Shown here: one piece after another, positions 59,048-61,829 of the stretch
Numbering within the stretch: position 1 is the first letter of the stretch
How the letters are laid out: each line of letters opens with the position of its first letter
Assembly: GCF_019649055.1 (NCBI RefSeq)
Contig: NW_026570522.1
Span: 1 to 61,829, forward strand
Reading direction: 5' to 3'
Origin: Paramacrobiotus metropolitanus
Lineage: Eukaryota; Tardigrada; Eutardigrada; Parachela; Macrobiotidae
Length of the DNA stretch: 61,829 nt
Notes under the pieces: model-generated
Database searches by the model: none
What the model was told of the DNA's origin: nothing
The model's input: only the letters and a program-made list of their open reading frames with translations
Made by a program: the position numbers and the translations under genes

Positions 59048-60250
59048 CTACAAAAACAATTAAATATTGTTTTCATGAATCTTAGGTAATGCAGCTCACC
59101 CGGCTGTGGCAACTTCCGGTGCTATCTTGCATTCAACTTTTTTTACATTGTGTTCGTACATTATGTTCGTACTATATATACAGTACAACATATACAGATT
59201 CACAGTAAAAATTGTCTATAAATTTTTCCAAAATCGATATTTTGTGACCGCAGAATGCACTTGAGAGTCCGGATTAAGTCCTATCGATCGAGTATTAATA
59301 CTTATTCTGCGATATGCAGTATTTCAGGTACACGGAAATCTGGTAAAGCCTAATTTCGTATTTACTGTATAAAAACTAAAGTCTTTATCTGTCTAACTGT
59401 CTAATATGTAACAGGCAAGCGCGAGGAGATCACGAGTGTGCTTTATTGACAAATAAAGGGAACAATGCTGCGTAATAGCAGGGAAAGCAAAACAAAGCAC
59501 TGATGGCTAAGCAAGCAAGTGAATGCTAGAAGAGCTCTTGAGCGTTCGTCAAGGCGTGAAAGAAGCAACTGGCGGCAAGCACGTGCTGTGCCATCAGCTG
59601 TGTGATGATGCGCAGACTGGACTCAATCCAACGCGAGCGTACGCTGGAGTCATACAGCGAGAGGGACGAGAGCAAGTATGCGCAGTGTGTGCGCCGCATA
59701 TATCCGCTTCAGCGGATATGAGTGCAGTGCAGCAGCACACGTACGTACAGCGAGAGAGGCGATATGGCAAGCATGAGTGCAAATACGTCCATGGTGGTCC
59801 ATGCACCAGGCGCAGTCATGTGCCTCTGACATGCCTCTGGGCGGGAATCCGAGCTCCTGCGAAGGATGCTCCGACTCACCGCACCAGTACCGCACAACTC
59901 TCCAGTCGGACCCAATGTGGGGTCGCTGGTACGCGTCCTCTGGCAGTGGGAGTCCGGTGTCTGGTCGACCGTCCCTTCTTCACTTCCGAACCCATGAGTG
60001 GAAGCCACTCACGGCCGAAAAAATCCGGAAGCCGCTCGGGCGTTTCGTTGGACCGGTGTTGCTTCTGTTGGCTGGCTTCTTGCTTCTGTTGGCAACGGAG
60101 AACAATGTGAAAGAAAAGTGTAATGAAAGTTGTATACAGCGCGCGAAAGAAAGTATGAAATAAAGTTTAATCACAATTCCAGTGAGCAAAAAGGGTTACA
60201 AAACAGATCTGTCAAAGAGATCGAAATAGAAAAATACAATTCCGTTTGTT
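59048..60250. other. Upstream flank of the nuclear receptor; no supported gene
   Basis: Contains a CCGGAAGT on the minus strand near 59,115 and a perfect hairpin ATATCCGCTTCAGCGGATAT near 59,699. A G+C-rich block at 59,520-60,110 is open in several frames on both strands (longest 195 codons, Cys/Arg/Ser-rich, no family), which points to composition rather than coding. The missing zinc-finger exon was searched for here without success. Confidence 0.45.
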
Positions 60251-61829
60251 AGGAAAATGCTAAAAAATGCAAAAATCTGTCCGGGGTCCTATTCCGTAGG
60301 ATGACGTCCACAGGGCAGTTGAGTCTCCACGGGTCTCCTGTCCACTTTCATCCGGTAAGTTGGGTCCGGGGCATCGGTTCCCGAGTTACCCGTTGTAACC
60401 GGTTAAATTCACCGAGGCCGGATAAGCACGGTTAAACACTTCCGACTCGTATCCGTCCGTTCGGGATAGAGGCACTGTTGCGGTTGCAAATGCCGAGGCA
60501 TCCTCTCTCTGAATGGGGAATAGAACCGAGGTCGGTTTGACCAAGGTCGGCCTACCGGTAAGTCGACCGGCGGCTAAGGAATTCGGCTATGTTCCGGGTT
60601 GCTAAAGTCCAGGTCGAAGCTGTAAGTGAATCATGCGGCCTGTGTGGTCGTCATGGCACAGCAGTTCCGTTCAAAAGTGGTCGGTTACAACCGTTCAATC
60701 TGCTACCACGAGCCTGGTTTGTAGTAATCCGAGTCGAACTGGCTCGAAGGTCAGTCGGAATTTGAGTTTCGGCGATGGAAGTGTCCAGTCGACTTCCATC
60801 CAATCTGTTCCGTTGTTATCCGACCTTCTGTCGAGGTCGGTTATCCTATCCGTCAGTGGTCGACTAGGGTTAACCTGCAATAACATGCCCATGTGGGGCT
60901 AAACAAGTTCCTTCAAGTGGAATTCGTCCACCGCAGATATCTGTCGTTCTTCTTCCGTCATGTTGACTGAGTTGCCGACTTCCGACATGTGGTCGGTTAT
61001 AGTCGACTTCGGAAGGTCGGATGAACTATGTTTCCATCCGTCCGAAGGTCGGATTTTTCCGTTAGGAGGTCGATTCTCGACTTCTAAATGCCTTTGCCGA
61101 CTTGTTGTCGTATCCTTCCAACTTCTGTGCGGTCACTTCCGACTTCGGCTCGAGGTCGGATATCCATGTCCAAGTTCGAAGGTTGGCTATTTTCCGACTT
61201 CCTCAAGTCGGAAAAACTTTATGTTTATCCGACGAGCTAAATTCTTCCCACTAGGAGGTCGATTCCATACTTCTGGTTGATTTTCCGACTTGTTGTCGCT
61301 TACTTCCGACCTCCGTCTGATGGTTTGTCGACTTCATTTTAGGAGTTCTGTGCGTTCGGCTACAGTTGGCCGGGTCCTTGTGTCAGGACATCCTTCGGTC
61401 AGTTCGGACTGGCAGAGGATGTTCGGCAACATAACTCCGTTCCTTCTGTGATTTCTGACGTGAACTCCAGGTCGGATCCGAGCTACTGTTGAAGTCGGTT
61501 AATCCGAATCACTTGCTTCTGGGCCGCCAAGTCCTGCGAGGTGGGTTTTCCTCCGGCATCTGTTGGCCGATTGACTGGCGTTTCATCATGCACTGCGCTC
61601 GCTCACAACGCCAAGGGTCTTTGTGGCCCCGGTTGCCGAGCCGAGCTCTTTGGTTTAAACTTCATGCATGCAAGTCCCTGAGGTCGTCAGATCTGATTCT
61701 TCCATTTTGTTTTGTCGCGAACCTGTGACGCCTAGCCGCTTCTGTTGGGGGTAGACGACCCCATGTCCACGGGAAATTTTCTTTGCCGCTGACAAAGGCC
61801 GTATGCTGCCACTTTTGTTGCGGCCGCAT
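60250..61829. repeat. Low-complexity region dense in GGTCGG / CCGACTT motifs
   Basis: GAGGTCGG, AAGGTCGGA, TTCCGACTTC, GTCGACTTC and similar words recur many times per hundred bases in both orientations. They give numerous short inverted pairs without a strict period. Base composition is G+C-richer than the preceding intergenic DNA. ORFs are short and inconsistent. The region reaches the window end. It could be a degenerate satellite or spacer DNA; I see no rRNA sequence to prove the latter. Confidence 0.6.

Noticed and set aside
59523-60110. 195-codon plus-strand ORF, Cys/Arg-rich
   Set aside because: The G+C-rich block is open in several overlapping frames on both strands, with no domain and no splice context. 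I cannot support a gene.
60250-61829. rRNA or rDNA spacer
   Set aside because: I recognise no conserved rRNA core sequence, so a ribosomal assignment would be a guess.

Overview
This window looks like nuclear DNA of an invertebrate metazoan. It has spliced genes with short GT-AG introns (mostly 64-110 bp, some to about 600 bp), a nuclear-receptor gene (a metazoan-specific family), a Ty3/gypsy-type LTR retrotransposon, several foldback or MITE-like elements, and a long satellite-like tandem array. A tardigrade or another small-genome ecdysozoan would fit, but the species cannot be fixed from sequence alone.

Layout. 1-22,395: tandem array of a ~318-bp monomer, about 70 copies, open at the left edge. 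22,462-27,192: remnants and copies of a BTB-BACK gene family. F is a minus-strand exon 1 stopping at the array, A is a plus-strand gene with a frameshift, and B is a plus-strand 3' fragment. 28.1-29.3 kb: a minus-strand Cys/Thr-rich CAP-like gene fragment. 29.3-36.1 kb: AT-rich, gene-poor DNA with two foldback elements and short repeats. 36,136-40,393: complete LTR element on the minus strand with a 5-bp target duplication. 40.4-42.9 kb: almost empty. 42,948-50,786: more BTB-BACK family members. C is a solo last exon (minus), G a decayed exon (plus), D complete (minus) and E complete (plus). 52,522-54,343: a two-exon type II membrane glycosyltransferase (minus). 55,596-59,047: nuclear-receptor gene (minus). 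60.25 kb to the end: G+C-richer DNA dense in GGTCGG/CCGACTT motifs.

Main biological point. The BTB-BACK genes share one six-exon plan with nearly fixed exon lengths and phases. They resemble the BTBD1/2/3/6 group of Cullin-3 adaptors through the BACK domain. Where those proteins carry a PHR domain, these carry a ~160-residue module with WYPAEVI and VIRAADIL motifs, which I read as a possible double Tudor/Agenet-like module. Two head-to-head pairs (F/A and D/E) look like copies of one ancestral divergent pair, each with paired CCGGAA motifs in the intergenic promoter. Solo 3' exons next to full genes suggest either decay by unequal exchange or alternative last exons. The family could be an expanded set of Cul3 substrate adaptors with a new recognition domain; that function is inference.

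Caution. One-base frameshifts occur in gene A and at several points of an LTR element whose two LTRs are identical. Some of the breaks may therefore be assembly indels rather than real mutations.
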